Notes: generated by a model not told the origin, from the letters alone. A stretch of 53,361 bases of DNA from Xylophilus ampelinus (GCF_901875635.1 NZ_CABFMN010000100.1:1-53361); one strand, 5' to 3'; shown: positions 17,211-26,924, counted from the stretch's first letter. Made by a program: numbers and translations.

Positions 17211-19223
17211 ATGTCTGAACAATCGTCTGGGCCCGCCGCGCCCGCCCACTGGCTCCTGGGGCGCATCACCTGGGACTCGATCCCGATGGCGCACGAGCCG
17301 ATCGTGCTGTACACCTTCATCGCCGTCGTGCTGGGCGGCCTGGTGGTCCTGGCCGCGATCACCAAGTTCCGCCTCTGGGGCCCGCTGTGGCGCGACTGGT
17401 TCTGCAGCATCGACCACAAGAAGATCGGCATCATGTACATGGTGCTGGGCATCGTGATGCTGCTGCGCGGCTTCTCCGACGCCATCATGATGCGGCTGCA
17501 GCAGGCCATGGCCTTCGGCGACAACATGGGCTACCTGCCGCCGCACCACTACGACCAGGTGTTCACCGCCCACGGCGTGATCATGATCTTCTTCGTCGCC
17601 ATGCCGCTGGTGACCGGCCTCATGAACTACCTCGTGCCGCTGCAGATCGGTGCGCGCGACGTGGCCTTCCCTTTCCTGAACAACTTCAGCTTCTGGATGA
17701 CCACCGCCGGCGCCGTGCTGGTGATGATGTCGCTGTTCCTGGGCGAGTTCTCCACGGCCGGCTGGCTGGCGCTGTCGATGCTGGGCAACCAGAACCCGGG
17801 GGTCGGGCTTGACTATTACATATGGGCCCTGCAGATCGCGGGGGTGGGCACCACGCTCTCCGGCATCAACCTGCTGGTGACCATCGTCAAGATGCGCGCA
17901 CCGGGCATGGACCTGATGAAGATGCCCATCTTCACCTGGACCGCGCTGTGCACCAACGCGCTGATCGTGGCCTCGTTCCCGATCCTGACGGCCGCGCTGG
18001 TCTTCATGTCGCTGGACCGCTACCTGGGCACCAACTTCTTCACGAACCATCTGGGCGGCAATCCGATGCTGTACGTGAACCTGATCTGGATCTGGGGCCA
18101 CCCCGAGGTCTACATCCTGGTACTGCCCGCCTTCGGCGTGTTCTCCGAGGTCGTGGCCACCTTCAGCGGCAAGCGGCTCTTCGGCTACACCTCGATGGTG
18201 TACGCGACGGTGTGTATCACCATCCTGTCGTACCTGGTGTGGCTGCACCACTTCTTCACCATGGGTTCGGGTGCCAGCGTGAACTCCTTCTTCGGGATCA
18301 CGACGATGATCATCTCGATCCCGACCGGCGCGAAGATCTTCAACTGGCTCTTCACCATGTACCGCGGCCGTATCCGGTTCACCGTGCCGATGCTGTGGAC
18401 GGTGGGCTTCATGTGCACCTTCGCCATCGGCGGCATGACAGGCGTGCTGCTGGCCGTGCCGCCGGCCGACTTCGTCCTGCACAACAGCCTGTTCCTGATC
18501 GCGCACTTCCACAACGTGATCATCGGCGGCGTGGTGTTCGCCATGTTTGCCGGCATCAACTACTGGTTCCCCAAGGCATTCGGCTACAGGCTCGACGAGT
18601 TCTGGGGCAAGTGCTCGTTCTGGTTCTGGCTGGTGGGCTTCTGGGTCGCGTTCACACCGCTGTACGTGCTGGGCCTGATGGGCGTCACACGCCGGGCCAA
18701 CCATTTCGAGGATCCGTCCCTGCAGATCTGGTTCCAGATCGCGGCCTTCGGTGCCGTGCTGGTGGCGCTGGGCATCGGCAGCTTCCTGATCCAGCTGTAC
18801 GTGAGCTTCCGCCGCCGTGATCAGTTGCGCGACACCACGGGCGACCCGTGGAACGGCCGCACCCTGGAATGGGCGACCTCCTCGCCGCCACCGCAGTACA
18901 ACTTCGCCTTCACGCCCGTGGTACACGACCTCGACGCCTGGTGGGACATGAAGGGCAACGGCTACCGCCGTCCGCTGGACGGCTTCAAGCCGATCCACAT
19001 GCCCAAGAACACCGCCTCGGGCGTGGTCCTTTCGGTGCTGTCGATGGTCTGCGGCTTCGCGCTGATCTGGCACATGTGGCCGCTGGCCGCGGCGTCCTTC
19101 GCCGCCACCATCCTGGCTGCGATCGTCCACACCTTCAACTACAAGCGCGACTTCTACATCCCGGCGTCCGAAGTGGTCGCCACCGAGAACGCGCGCACCC
19201 AGCTCCTGGCAAGCCATGTCTGA
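17211..19223 (+). CDS. cyoB: Cytochrome bo3 ubiquinol oxidase subunit I
   Basis: 670 residues, standard for CyoB. It is the catalytic haem-copper subunit with about 15 transmembrane helices. Visible: [24 protein letters not shown], the haem/Cu-B region [21 protein letters not shown] with the His-Tyr pair, VWLHHFF with the two Cu-B His, and [12 protein letters not shown] with haem ligands. It couples ubiquinol oxidation and O2 reduction to proton pumping. Its stop overlaps cyoC by 8 bp. Confidence 0.98.
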   Translation: MSEQSSGPAAPAHWLLGRITWDSIPMAHEPIVLYTFIAVVLGGLVVLAAITKFRLWGPLWRDWFCSIDHKKIGIMYMVLGIVMLLRGFSDAIMMRLQQAMAFGDNMGYLPPHHYDQVFTAHGVIMIFFVAMPLVTGLMNYLVPLQIGARDVAFPFLNNFSFWMTTAGAVLVMMSLFLGEFSTAGWLALSMLGNQNPGVGLDYYIWALQIAGVGTTLSGINLLVTIVKMRAPGMDLMKMPIFTWTALCTNALIVASFPILTAALVFMSLDRYLGTNFFTNHLGGNPMLYVNLIWIWGHPEVYILVLPAFGVFSEVVATFSGKRLFGYTSMVYATVCITILSYLVWLHHFFTMGSGASVNSFFGITTMIISIPTGAKIFNWLFTMYRGRIRFTVPMLWTVGFMCTFAIGGMTGVLLAVPPADFVLHNSLFLIAHFHNVIIGGVVFAMFAGINYWFPKAFGYRLDEFWGKCSFWFWLVGFWVAFTPLYVLGLMGVTRRANHFEDPSLQIWFQIAAFGAVLVALGIGSFLIQLYVSFRRRDQLRDTTGDPWNGRTLEWATSSPPPQYNFAFTPVVHDLDAWWDMKGNGYRRPLDGFKPIHMPKNTASGVVLSVLSMVCGFALIWHMWPLAAASFAATILAAIVHTFNYKRDFYIPASEVVATENARTQLLASHV

Positions 19224-19839
19224 CCTCGCATCCACCGCCGACGGCGCCGCCGTGCGCGCCTACCACCTCGCGGACGAGCCGCATCCGGAGAACGGCACCG
19301 CGCTGGGCTTCTGGCTCTACCTGATGAGCGACTGCCTGATCTTTGCGGCGCTCTTCGCGACCTATGGCGTGCTCGGCCGCAACTATGCCGGCGGCCCGGG
19401 TGGCGCCGAGCTCTTCGACCTGAAGCTGGTGGCCATCAACACCGCCTTCCTGCTGCTGTCGTCCATCACCTTCGGCTTCGCCATGCTGCAGAAGCAGCAG
19501 AACAAGGTCGGCGGCACGCTGGGCTGGCTGGTGGTCACGGGCCTGTTCGGGCTGTGCTTCCTGGGGCTCGAGCTGTACGAGTTCCACCACCTCATCCACG
19601 AAGGTGCCACGCCGCAGAGCAGCGCTTTCCTGTCGGCCTTCTTCGCCCTGGTCGGCACCCACGGCCTGCACGTGACCTTCGGCACCATCTGGCTGGTGGT
19701 GCTCATGATCCAGATCGCCAAGCACGGCCTGATCCACGAGAACAAGCGGCGCCTGATGTGCCTGTCGATGTTCTGGCACTTCCTGGACGTCGTGTGGATC
19801 GGCGTCTTCACCTTCGTCTATCTCATGGGAGTGCTGTGA
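19216..19839 (+). CDS. cyoC: Cytochrome bo3 ubiquinol oxidase subunit III
   Basis: 207 residues with five transmembrane segments, typical for the quinol oxidase form, which lacks the first two helices of COX3. Diagnostic stretches: [57 protein letters not shown] and [20 protein letters not shown]. Its start overlaps cyoB and its stop overlaps cyoD (TGATG), so translation is coupled. Confidence 0.97.
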   Translation: MSDLASTADGAAVRAYHLADEPHPENGTALGFWLYLMSDCLIFAALFATYGVLGRNYAGGPGGAELFDLKLVAINTAFLLLSSITFGFAMLQKQQNKVGGTLGWLVVTGLFGLCFLGLELYEFHHLIHEGATPQSSAFLSAFFALVGTHGLHVTFGTIWLVVLMIQIAKHGLIHENKRRLMCLSMFWHFLDVVWIGVFTFVYLMGVL

Positions 19840-20234
19840 TGAGCGCCCACCCCACGCACGCCCCCGACGCCGCCCACCACGACGACCACCATGGCCACGA
19901 CGACGGCCCGCACAGCACCTTCTCCGGCTACATGATCGGCTTCGTGCTGTCGATCGTGCTCACCGCGATCCCCTTCTGGCTGGTGATGAACAACGTCATC
20001 GCCCATCGGACCACCGCCGTGCTGGTGCTGGGTGCCTTCGCGGTGGTACAGATCCTCGTGCACATGGTCTTCTTCCTGCACATGAACGGCAAGGTCGAGG
20101 GCGGCTGGACGATGCTTTCCACCATCTTCACGGTGGTGTTCGTGGCAATCGCCATCGCCGGCACGCTGTGGGTGATGTTCCACATGAACACCAACATGAT
20201 GCCGATGCACCCGGCCTCGGGCATGGGCAGCTGA
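19839..20234 (+). CDS. cyoD: Cytochrome bo3 ubiquinol oxidase subunit IV
   Basis: 131 residues: a His/Asp-rich N-terminus (HHDDHHGHDDG) and three transmembrane helices including AVVQILVHMVFFLHMN and the following FTVVFVAIAIAGTLWVMFHMN. Small accessory subunit of the bo3 oxidase. No cyoE (haem O synthase) follows; the next gene is a SURF1 protein. Confidence 0.95.
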   Translation: MSAHPTHAPDAAHHDDHHGHDDGPHSTFSGYMIGFVLSIVLTAIPFWLVMNNVIAHRTTAVLVLGAFAVVQILVHMVFFLHMNGKVEGGWTMLSTIFTVVFVAIAIAGTLWVMFHMNTNMMPMHPASGMGS

Positions 20235-20236
20235 CG

Positions 20237-21061
20237 GTGCCGCCGGCCGTCCCGGACGCCCGGCAGGGCCCAGGACCCACGGGCCGCCCCCGCCGCAGCC
20301 GCGCCGCAAGGTGGGCGATGCAGGCCGGGGCGGCCCTGTTCTTCGTGTTGTTCATTGCGCTGGGCACCTGGCAGGTCCAGCGACTGGGCTGGAAGCAGGC
20401 CCTCATCGCGCGCGTCGATGCGCGGGTGCATGCTGCCCCTGTCGCGGCCCCTGCCCTGCCCCGGTGGCCGGCGATCGGCCGCGATGCCGACGAGTACCTT
20501 CGCGTGGCACTCGACGGTCGCCTCCTGCACGACAAGGAAGCGCTGGTGCAGGCCAGCACCGAACGCGGTGCCGGCTTCTGGGTGCTGACGCCCCTGCAGC
20601 GCGCCGACGGCACTTTCGTGCTCGTCAACCGCGGCTTCGTGCCGCCCGATCGGCGCGACCCGGCCCGCCGATCGCCATCGCCGACGGGCGAGGTCCATGT
20701 CCAGGGCCTGCTGCGCCTCACCGAGCCCGGTGGCGGCTTCCTGCGCCACAACGACCCGCCGGCCGACCGCTGGCACTCGCGCGACGTCGCGGCCATCGCG
20801 GCGGCCCGCGGCCTGCCTGCGGACCGCGTGGCGCCCTACTTCGTCGATGCCGAGGCCGCGCCCGGCGAGCCGGCCGATGCCTCGCCGGTGCCCGGCCTCA
20901 CGGTCATCCGCTTCAGCAACAACCACCTCGTCTACGCGATCACCTGGTACGGCCTGGCACTGATGGCCGCTGCCGCGGGCTGGTATGTGCGCCGCACCGA
21001 CCGGGCCGGGCACGCTGCTGGCGACAATGGGCCTTCCGACTCGCACGACACGCACCCATGA
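20237..21061 (+). CDS. SURF1-family oxidase assembly protein
   Basis: 274 residues from GTG 20237, 2 bp after the cyoD stop; ATG 20318 is an alternative. Two transmembrane helices bracket a periplasmic domain: ALFFVLFIALGTWQVQRLGWK at the N-terminus and VYAITWYGLALMAAAAGWYV at the end, with VLVNRGFVPPDRR in between, all SURF1 hallmarks. SURF1 proteins help insert haem into terminal oxidases, classically haem A in aa3 enzymes; here it sits in a bo3 operon, so a role in haem O insertion is an inference. Its stop overlaps regB by ATGA. Confidence 0.9.
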   Translation: MPPAVPDARQGPGPTGRPRRSRAARWAMQAGAALFFVLFIALGTWQVQRLGWKQALIARVDARVHAAPVAAPALPRWPAIGRDADEYLRVALDGRLLHDKEALVQASTERGAGFWVLTPLQRADGTFVLVNRGFVPPDRRDPARRSPSPTGEVHVQGLLRLTEPGGGFLRHNDPPADRWHSRDVAAIAAARGLPADRVAPYFVDAEAAPGEPADASPVPGLTVIRFSNNHLVYAITWYGLALMAAAAGWYVRRTDRAGHAAGDNGPSDSHDTHP

Positions 21062-22419
21062 CCCCTGCCGCGCCTGACCCGCTCGCCGGCGCCATCCCGG
21101 CGCGGCTGGGCCCCGGTGCGAGCGTCGGCCTCGAGAAGGCCACGGGCCTCAAGAACCTCCAGCAGCTCATCCAGCTGCGCTGGATCGCCGTCTTCGGCCA
21201 GATCGTCACGATCGAGGTCGTCCACTACGGTTTCCGAATCCCCATCCCGATCGAGCAGATGCTGGTCGTGCTGGGCTGCCTGGTGGGCTTCAATGTCCTG
21301 AGCCTGCTGCGCTGGCGCACCCGGCGCGAGGTCACCAACGCCGAGCTGATGGTGGCGCTGCTGGTGGACATCGGCATGCTCACCGCCCAGCTCTACCTGA
21401 GCGGCGGCGCGACCAATCCCTTCGTCTTCCTGTACCTGCTGCAGGTGATCCTCGGCGCCGTGCTGCTGCAGCCCTGGTCGACCTGGACGGTGGTAGGCGT
21501 CACCGTGCTGTGCTTCGCCGGGCTCGCGCTCTTCGGCCAGCCGCTGCCGCTGCCGCTGGACCACTACCGTGGCCTGGCCAGCCCCTACATGCTGGGCATG
21601 CTGGTGTGCTTCGCGCTCAACGCGGCGCTGCTGGTGACCTTCATCAGCCGCATCACCGCCAACCTGCGTGCCCGCGACGCCAACCTGGCGCGCCTGCAGC
21701 AACGCGCGGCGGAAGAGGAGCACATCGTGCGGATGGGCCTGCTCGCCTCGGGCGCCGCGCATGAGCTGGGCACGCCGCTGTCGACCCTGGCCGTGATCCT
21801 GGGCGACTGGCAGCACCTGCCGCACTTCACCTCCGACCCCGAGCTGGCCGAGGAGGTGACGGAGATGGAAGCACAGGTGCAGCGCTGCAAGGCGATCGTC
21901 AGCGGCATCCTGCTGTCGGCCGGCGAGGCGCGCGGCGAATCGTCCGAGGAGACGACCATCTGCACCTTCCTCGACGAGCTGGTCGACGACTGGCGCCGGC
22001 GCCGTCCCTCGGCCGGCGCCGCCTTCACCTACAGCAACCGATTCGGGCAGGACCTGCCGGCCGTGTCCGACTCCGCTCTCAGGCAGATGGTCGGCAATGT
22101 GCTGGACAACGCGCTGGAGGCGTCGCCCCAGGGCCTGCACTTCGACGCCGCCCGCGAGGGCGATGCGCTGGTGCTGACCGTGACCGACCAGGGGCCGGGC
22201 TTCCTGCCCGCCATGCTCGAGCAGTTGGGCAAGCCCTACCAGTCGAGCAAGGGGCGGCCCGGCGGCGGCCTCGGCCTGTTCCTGGTGGTGAACGTGGCGC
22301 GCACGGTGGGTGGCACGGTCACGGCCCGCAACCGCCAGGAAGGCGGCGCCGAAGTGAAGATCACCCTGCCGCTGGCCGCCATCGCGCTGGCCGGGGAAGA
22401 AGATGCCGATGTCGCCTGA
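21058..22419 (+). CDS. regB: Redox-sensing histidine kinase RegB/PrrB type
   Basis: 453 residues. Six transmembrane helices in the first ~200 residues carry the RegB signature GGATNPF at 116-122, the quinone-sensing loop. The H-box GAAHELGTPLSTLA has the phosphorylated His at 235. C277 in VQRCKAIVSG corresponds, from knowledge of the family, to the redox-active Cys of Rhodobacter RegB. N and G boxes (NVLDNALEASP, DQGPGF, GGGLGLFLVVNVA) complete the kinase. It probably adjusts the cyo operon and other respiratory genes to redox state. It overlaps the upstream SURF1 gene and the downstream regA. Confidence 0.93.
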   Translation: MTPAAPDPLAGAIPARLGPGASVGLEKATGLKNLQQLIQLRWIAVFGQIVTIEVVHYGFRIPIPIEQMLVVLGCLVGFNVLSLLRWRTRREVTNAELMVALLVDIGMLTAQLYLSGGATNPFVFLYLLQVILGAVLLQPWSTWTVVGVTVLCFAGLALFGQPLPLPLDHYRGLASPYMLGMLVCFALNAALLVTFISRITANLRARDANLARLQQRAAEEEHIVRMGLLASGAAHELGTPLSTLAVILGDWQHLPHFTSDPELAEEVTEMEAQVQRCKAIVSGILLSAGEARGESSEETTICTFLDELVDDWRRRRPSAGAAFTYSNRFGQDLPAVSDSALRQMVGNVLDNALEASPQGLHFDAAREGDALVLTVTDQGPGFLPAMLEQLGKPYQSSKGRPGGGLGLFLVVNVARTVGGTVTARNRQEGGAEVKITLPLAAIALAGEEDADVA

Positions 22420-22963
22420 CGACACCACCGATGAAACCCGCAGCCTGCTCATCGTCGAGGACGACGCGGCCTTTGCGCGCACCCTGGCGCGCTCCTTCGA
22501 GCGCCGCGGCTATGCGGTGCAAGTCGCGGCGAGCCTGGAGGACGTCGCGACGCTGCTGCCTGCCTTCTCGCCCGGCTACGCGGTGGTCGACCTCAAGCTG
22601 CAGGGCGAGGCCTCGGGCCTGGCCTGCGTGCAGGCGCTGCACGCGCACGACGAGGACATGCTCATCGTCGTGCTGACCGGCTTCGCCAGCATCGCCACGG
22701 CGGTCGAGGCGATCAAGCTGGGCGCGTGCCATTACCTGGCCAAGCCCTCCAACACCGACGACATCGAGGCCGCCTTCGGCCGCGCCGAGGGCACGACGGA
22801 AGTCGAGCTGACCAATCGCTCGACCTCGATCAAGACCCTGGAGTGGGAACGCATCCACCAGGTGCTGGCCGAGACCGGCTTCAACATCTCCGAGACCGCG
22901 CGCCGCCTGGGCATGCACCGCCGCACGCTGGCGCGCAAGCTGGGCAAGCAGCAGGTCAAGTGA
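22403..22963 (+). CDS. regA: Redox response regulator RegA/PrrA type
   Basis: 186 residues. The receiver domain has LLIVEDDAAF, phosphoacceptor Asp in AVVDLKLQGE, VVLTGFAS and HYLAKPS. A short linker ends in the Fis-type helix-turn-helix GFNISETARRLGMHRRTLARKLGK, the highly conserved DNA-binding end of RegA. The start (ATG 22403 or 22409) overlaps regB by up to 17 bp. As partner of RegB it is expected to control respiratory genes; cyo is the obvious local target. Confidence 0.94.
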   Translation: MPMSPDDTTDETRSLLIVEDDAAFARTLARSFERRGYAVQVAASLEDVATLLPAFSPGYAVVDLKLQGEASGLACVQALHAHDEDMLIVVLTGFASIATAVEAIKLGACHYLAKPSNTDDIEAAFGRAEGTTEVELTNRSTSIKTLEWERIHQVLAETGFNISETARRLGMHRRTLARKLGKQQVK

Positions 22964-22981
22964 GCGCCGTCCACCGGCATT

Positions 22982-23046
22982 TGCTACATATTTGATAGCT
23001 GCTCGCGCAGGTAGGACGTGCGCTGGAGGCCGATTTGGCTTGAAGA
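22982..23046 (+). repeat. Dispersed GATAGCT repeat, copy 5
   Basis: TGCTACATATTTGATAGCTG through GATTTGGCTTGAAG. It occupies the convergent gap between regA and opgH; the rest of that ~200-bp gap shows no gene or hairpin terminator. Confidence 0.85.
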
Positions 23047-23167
23047 TTTCGGCGCACCGCGGCGCGTTGCGTGCCGGCCCTGAGCAAGCGCAAGCGCTGC
23101 TCCATCGCCGTGCAGCGCGTACGCGGGCCAGCGCCATTGGCGCGCGGGGTCGACTCGGCGCAAGGCG

Positions 23168-24910
23168 TCAGCCGCGCGCCGGCGAGCCGCGCAGCGGCAA
23201 CGTCCCGGCCGCCGCCGGCGCTTCTTCCGGTATGCGGCACAGCCCCCAGCGCACGAACCAGCGGCCGACGGCCGGGTGCGCACTGAGCCAGGCGAAGGGA
23301 ATCGATCCGATCAGGCCGGCCAGCACCGGCGACCAGAGCCACAGCGCACCCGGCATCCGCCACCACACCGTGCCGGCCAGCAGCAGCCCCAGCGCGGTCT
23401 GCAGCCACAGGCCACGCACAGCGACCTGCCAGTCGATGCGCTGCACGTTGCGCTGCTGCGCGGCCCAGCCCACACGGCGACCGAATGGCAGGCCCAGCAG
23501 GAATGCGCTGACCGCCACGGCCAGCACCGGTGCCGTGAGCAGCCAGAAGGCGAATTCCAGCAAGGCGCTGCCGACGATGCGCAGCACGCCGCCCCAGGCC
23601 CGGCGCGACGCGCTTCGCAGCAACACCGCCACGAGGGTGGCCAGCTTGGGCGCCAGGCTCATGCCGACGACCGACAGGAGCAGCACCAGCCCGAAGTCGG
23701 TCCTGACCGGCTGCTCGCGCCAGATCCCGAGCAGCATGAACGCGAGCCAGGCCGGTGCGCCGGCGTACATCGCGATCGCGAGCAGCAGTTGGCAACGGCT
23801 GACCGGCAGCAGCCCGGGCAGGCCGAGCAACTGCAGGTATTGCATGTTGCCCTGGCACCAGCGCAGGTCGCGGCGGATGAATTCGAGCAGGTTGGGCGGG
23901 TTCTCCTCCCAACTGCCGAGCTCGTCGGGCAACACCCGCACCTCATAGCCGGCGCGCCGCATCAGCACCGCCTCGAGCTGGTCGTGGCTCAGCACCGGGC
24001 CACCGAGCGGCGGCGAACCCGGCAGCGCCGGCAGCTCGCAGTGCGCGATGAACGGCTGCAGACGCAGGATGGCGTTGTGGCCCCAGTACGGGCCACAGTC
24101 GCCCTGCCAGCTGGCCGCGCCCAAGGTGTAGGAACGCATGCCCAGCCGCATGCCGAACTGGAACATCCGCGTGAACGCGCTGGCGCTGGGCAGGCCGGTC
24201 ACCAGCGTCTGCAGGATGCCGATCGAGGGACGCGCCTGCATCACGCGCACCAGCCGGAGCATTGCCGGTGCCGCCATGAGGCTGTCGGCGTCGAGCACGA
24301 TGGCGTAGTCGTGCCCGGCGCCCCAGCGCTCGCAGAAGTCGCGGATGTTGCCGGCCTTGAAGCCCTCCCCGCCTTCCCGCAGGCGGTAGCGCAGCGCGAC
24401 GCTCCCGCCGAAGCGCGCCTGCAGGTGGCCCACCATGCGCGCCTCGGAGGCGACGACTTCCGGATCGTCGCTGTCACTCAATACGTAGAGATGGAAAGCG
24501 CCGCCCTGCCCGCTGGCGACGAGGCCGTCGAGCATCCAGCCCAGGTTGTGCGAGAGCCGTTCCGTGTCCTCGTTGCGGATGCAGGCCAGCAGCGCGGTGG
24601 ATGTGTCGATCCGCTGTTGCAGGTCGGCTGCGCCGACATGCGGCGCCACCAGGCTGGCCGCGTCGCGGCTGCAGACCATGAGCGCCAGGCCGATGGCTGC
24701 GTTCCAGAAGCCGATGGCGGTCCACGGCAGCGTCACGGCGAACGCAAGCAGCATCGCGAGCCCGATCGCGTCGACCTGTCCGACGAAGAGCGTGGCAGCC
24801 ATCAAGCCGATCAGGCCGACCGCCGTGGCGGCGACGGCGATGGCGAAGCCGGCGCGGCGCCAGCGCAGGCCGGCATCCGCTTGCAACGGCTGCTGGGGCG
24901 GCGCGCTCAC
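23168..24910 (-). CDS. opgH: Glucans biosynthesis glucosyltransferase H (OpgH/MdoH)
   Basis: 580 residues, shorter than E. coli OpgH. It is an inner-membrane processive GT2 glycosyltransferase that builds the beta-1,2-glucan backbone of osmoregulated periplasmic glucans. GT2 motifs are all visible: LYVLSDSDDPEV, IVLDADSLM (D-x-D), LSHDQLEAVLMRRAGY and RRDLRWCQGNMQY (the R-W motif). About six transmembrane helices flank the catalytic domain. GTG 24910 overlaps the cytochrome b561 stop (GTGA); the longer frame upstream is spurious. No opgG is next to it, which is unusual. Confidence 0.92.
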   Translation of the reverse strand: MSAPPQQPLQADAGLRWRRAGFAIAVAATAVGLIGLMAATLFVGQVDAIGLAMLLAFAVTLPWTAIGFWNAAIGLALMVCSRDAASLVAPHVGAADLQQRIDTSTALLACIRNEDTERLSHNLGWMLDGLVASGQGGAFHLYVLSDSDDPEVVASEARMVGHLQARFGGSVALRYRLREGGEGFKAGNIRDFCERWGAGHDYAIVLDADSLMAAPAMLRLVRVMQARPSIGILQTLVTGLPSASAFTRMFQFGMRLGMRSYTLGAASWQGDCGPYWGHNAILRLQPFIAHCELPALPGSPPLGGPVLSHDQLEAVLMRRAGYEVRVLPDELGSWEENPPNLLEFIRRDLRWCQGNMQYLQLLGLPGLLPVSRCQLLLAIAMYAGAPAWLAFMLLGIWREQPVRTDFGLVLLLSVVGMSLAPKLATLVAVLLRSASRRAWGGVLRIVGSALLEFAFWLLTAPVLAVAVSAFLLGLPFGRRVGWAAQQRNVQRIDWQVAVRGLWLQTALGLLLAGTVWWRMPGALWLWSPVLAGLIGSIPFAWLSAHPAVGRWFVRWGLCRIPEEAPAAAGTLPLRGSPARG

Positions 24911-25440
24911 AGCATGCGGCGCAACAACCCGTCGCGGCGTACGAAGCTGTGATGAACGACGCCCGCCAGATGGCCGACGATGAGCAGACCGATCGCGATC
25001 GCGCCGCACCAGTGCAGGAACGACAGGACCTTGGCGAGTGCCTCGTCCTTGCCCACCGGCGAGGGGATCGGCAGCACGTTGAAGACCGAGAGCGGAAAGC
25101 CCCAGGCATTGGTGGCCAGGAAGCCCGTCAGCGGCATCAGCAGCAACAGCAGGTACAGCCCGAAGTGGTTCGCATGGGCGGCGAAGCGCATCCAGGCCGG
25201 CATGTCGGGGGGCAACGGCGGCGGCGGGTTCAGAAACCGATTGACGATGCGGGCCAGCACGAGCACGAACACCAGAACGCCGAGGCTCTCGTGCACGTTG
25301 TAGAGCCGCATCTTGAAGCCTTCGTCGGCCGGCTCGAAGTAGGCGATCCAGACCCCGAGCGGAATGACGAAAAGCAGCAGCAGTGCCGTCAGCCAATGAA
25401 GCCAGCGGGACGAAGCGGCATAGCGAGACACAGGTGTCAT
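24907..25440 (-). CDS. Cytochrome b561
   Basis: 177 residues with four transmembrane helices and paired His haem ligands (RWLHWLTALLLLF, NVHESLGVLVFVLVLARIVNR, HANHFGLYLLLLLMPLTG, LHWCGAIAIGLLIVGHLAGVVHH). A di-haem membrane cytochrome carrying electrons between quinol and periplasmic partners. ATG 25440 opens the unit and its stop overlaps opgH, so the two are translationally coupled. Confidence 0.93.
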   Translation of the reverse strand: MTPVSRYAASSRWLHWLTALLLLFVIPLGVWIAYFEPADEGFKMRLYNVHESLGVLVFVLVLARIVNRFLNPPPPLPPDMPAWMRFAAHANHFGLYLLLLLMPLTGFLATNAWGFPLSVFNVLPIPSPVGKDEALAKVLSFLHWCGAIAIGLLIVGHLAGVVHHSFVRRDGLLRRML

Positions 25441-25509
25441 GGCAGGCCTCCAGTTTCAAGGGCGGCGTCGAGCGCCCCTGATTATGGGTTCGTGTCGCTG
25501 GCCGGTGTT

Positions 25510-25574
25510 TGCTACGGATTTGATAGCTTCTCGCGCAGGCGGGACGGGCGTTGGAGGCCGATTTGGCTTGAAGA
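25510..25574 (+). repeat. Dispersed GATAGCT repeat, copy 6
   Basis: TGCTACGGATTTGATAGCTT through GATTTGGCTTGAAG. The closest relative of copy 5. It lies upstream of the cytochrome b561 gene and downstream of the ankyrin gene. Confidence 0.85.
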
Positions 25575-25590
25575 ATCCCATGCACCGGCC

Positions 25591-26313
25591 TCAGCGCGCG
25601 CCAGCCTGGAGCAACTGCTGCTCCATCGCCTTGTAGCCACGTGCTCGGGCCAGCGCCAGGGGCGTCCGGCCCTCGCGGTCGGCCAGTTGCAGGTTGGCGC
25701 CGGCGCGCACCAGCGCTTCGAGCGTGCGCTGATGCCGCAGCCCGCCGTCGCCGAGCACGATGGACTCGATCACCGCCGTCCAGTGCAGGTTGTTGACGTG
25801 GTCCAGCGGCGCGCCGGCTGTGATCAGCTGGCGCACGACCTCGTCGTGGCCAAGGTGCGCGGCGGCGATCAGCGCGGTGCCGTCGTAGCGGCTGGTCACC
25901 TGCTTCGCGCTGGCACCCAGCGACAGCAGCAGCGCCAGCGTCTCGGGGTCGTCGGCAACGGACGCGGTGGTGACGGCGTCGTAGCGGTCGTTCTCGAGCA
26001 GATCGAGTCTGGCACCGGCCTGGGCCAACGCACGCACCGCCGCGCGTTGGCGCGCGAAGGTGGCGACGTGCAGCGGGGTGCGGCCGAGCGGATCGCGCGC
26101 GTCCGGGTTGGCGCCGGCTGCCGCCAGTCGTGCGATGTCCGCGGCATCGCCGCGCTGCGCCGCGGCATGCAGCCCACGGTAGGCGGCCACCTCGCTCGCG
26201 GACGGCGCGGTCTGCGCCACCGCGGGCCTGGCGACCAGCGCTGCGCAGGCCAGCAGCGCGGCCGCGGCAAGCGCTGCCGCGCCGACCTGCCCACGCACCG
26301 AGGCGCTGGCCAT
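25591..26313 (-). CDS. Secreted ankyrin-repeat protein (second)
   Basis: 240 residues. A long Ala-rich signal peptide (ending ARPAVAQ) is followed by five or so ankyrin repeats (GRTPLHVATFARQRAAVRALAQAG, GTALIAAAHLGHDEVVRQLITAG, GRTPLALARARGYKAMEQQLLQAG). ATG 26313 overlaps the stop of the GlcG/HbpS-like gene by ATGA, so the two exported proteins are made together and may interact; that partnership is an inference from coupling. Confidence 0.87.
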   Translation of the reverse strand: MASASVRGQVGAAALAAAALLACAALVARPAVAQTAPSASEVAAYRGLHAAAQRGDAADIARLAAAGANPDARDPLGRTPLHVATFARQRAAVRALAQAGARLDLLENDRYDAVTTASVADDPETLALLLSLGASAKQVTSRYDGTALIAAAHLGHDEVVRQLITAGAPLDHVNNLHWTAVIESIVLGDGGLRHQRTLEALVRAGANLQLADREGRTPLALARARGYKAMEQQLLQAGAR

Positions 26314-26819
26314 CAGGCCCCCAGCGCGGCCCGCACCTTCTCGATGCCGGCATTCGCGCACTGCTCGTCGAGGTGGCCGCCCGGCGCACCGCCGACGCCC
26401 ACGGCGCCGATCACCTCGTTGCCGGCCTTGATCGGCACGCCGCCGCCGAGCAGCAGCACGCCCGGCAGGTAGACCAGGTTGGCGCCGGCGGGGTTCTTCT
26501 GCGCGCCTTCCATCATGGCCAGCGTGGTGTTCTTGGCCGACGCCGAGGTCCAGGCCTTGCGCTCGCTCGAGCCCAGCGTGTGCGGGCCGGCGTTGTCGGC
26601 GCGCTGCACGGCACGCACGGTGCCGGCGCGGTCCACCACGGTGGCGGCGACGGCGTAGCCGTTGGCGGCGCAGGCGGCCACGGCGCCGGCGGCGATCTGG
26701 TTGGCCAGGTCGAGCGAGATGTTGCGCTGGGCCAGCACGGCGCCGGCCGGGCTCTGGGCGAAGCTGCTGCAGGCGGCCAGGGCGAGCGAGGCGGCGGCGA
26801 ACGAAAGGCGGTGGTTCAT
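26313..26819 (-). CDS. Secreted GlcG/HbpS-like (haem-binding family) protein
   Basis: 168 residues. An N-terminal signal with a possible lipobox (SLALAACSS, Cys about residue 17) precedes a GlcG/HbpS fold: LDLANQIAAGAVAACAANGYAVAATVVDRAG, LPGVLLLGGGVPIKAGNEVIGAVGVGGAPGG and a terminal DEQCANAGIE. Family members bind haem or act as sensors in the periplasm. ATG 26819 has an AGGAG about 12 bp upstream. A palindrome 105-125 bp upstream and the adjacent two-component genes suggest regulation by that pair. Confidence 0.85.
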   Translation of the reverse strand: MNHRLSFAAASLALAACSSFAQSPAGAVLAQRNISLDLANQIAAGAVAACAANGYAVAATVVDRAGTVRAVQRADNAGPHTLGSSERKAWTSASAKNTTLAMMEGAQKNPAGANLVYLPGVLLLGGGVPIKAGNEVIGAVGVGGAPGGHLDEQCANAGIEKVRAALGA

Positions 26820-26924
26820 GGAAAGGAAGCTCCTGGTGTTGTTCAAGGCGCCGGCCCTTGCCGGCACGCAGTGAACTTTAGGGAGCACCCTGCTCCGCCA
26901 CCATTCGTACGCCTACGCCGGCGG

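Noticed and set aside
16887..19235. A 782-codon open frame antisense to cyoA/cyoB
   Set aside because: Rich in His/Gln/Arg as expected from the complement of membrane-protein codons; no motif, and it covers two certain genes.
23168..26389. A single 1073-codon leftward frame
   Set aside because: Only the 3' 580 codons are OpgH; upstream it runs out of frame through cytochrome b561 and an ankyrin gene, both real in other frames.
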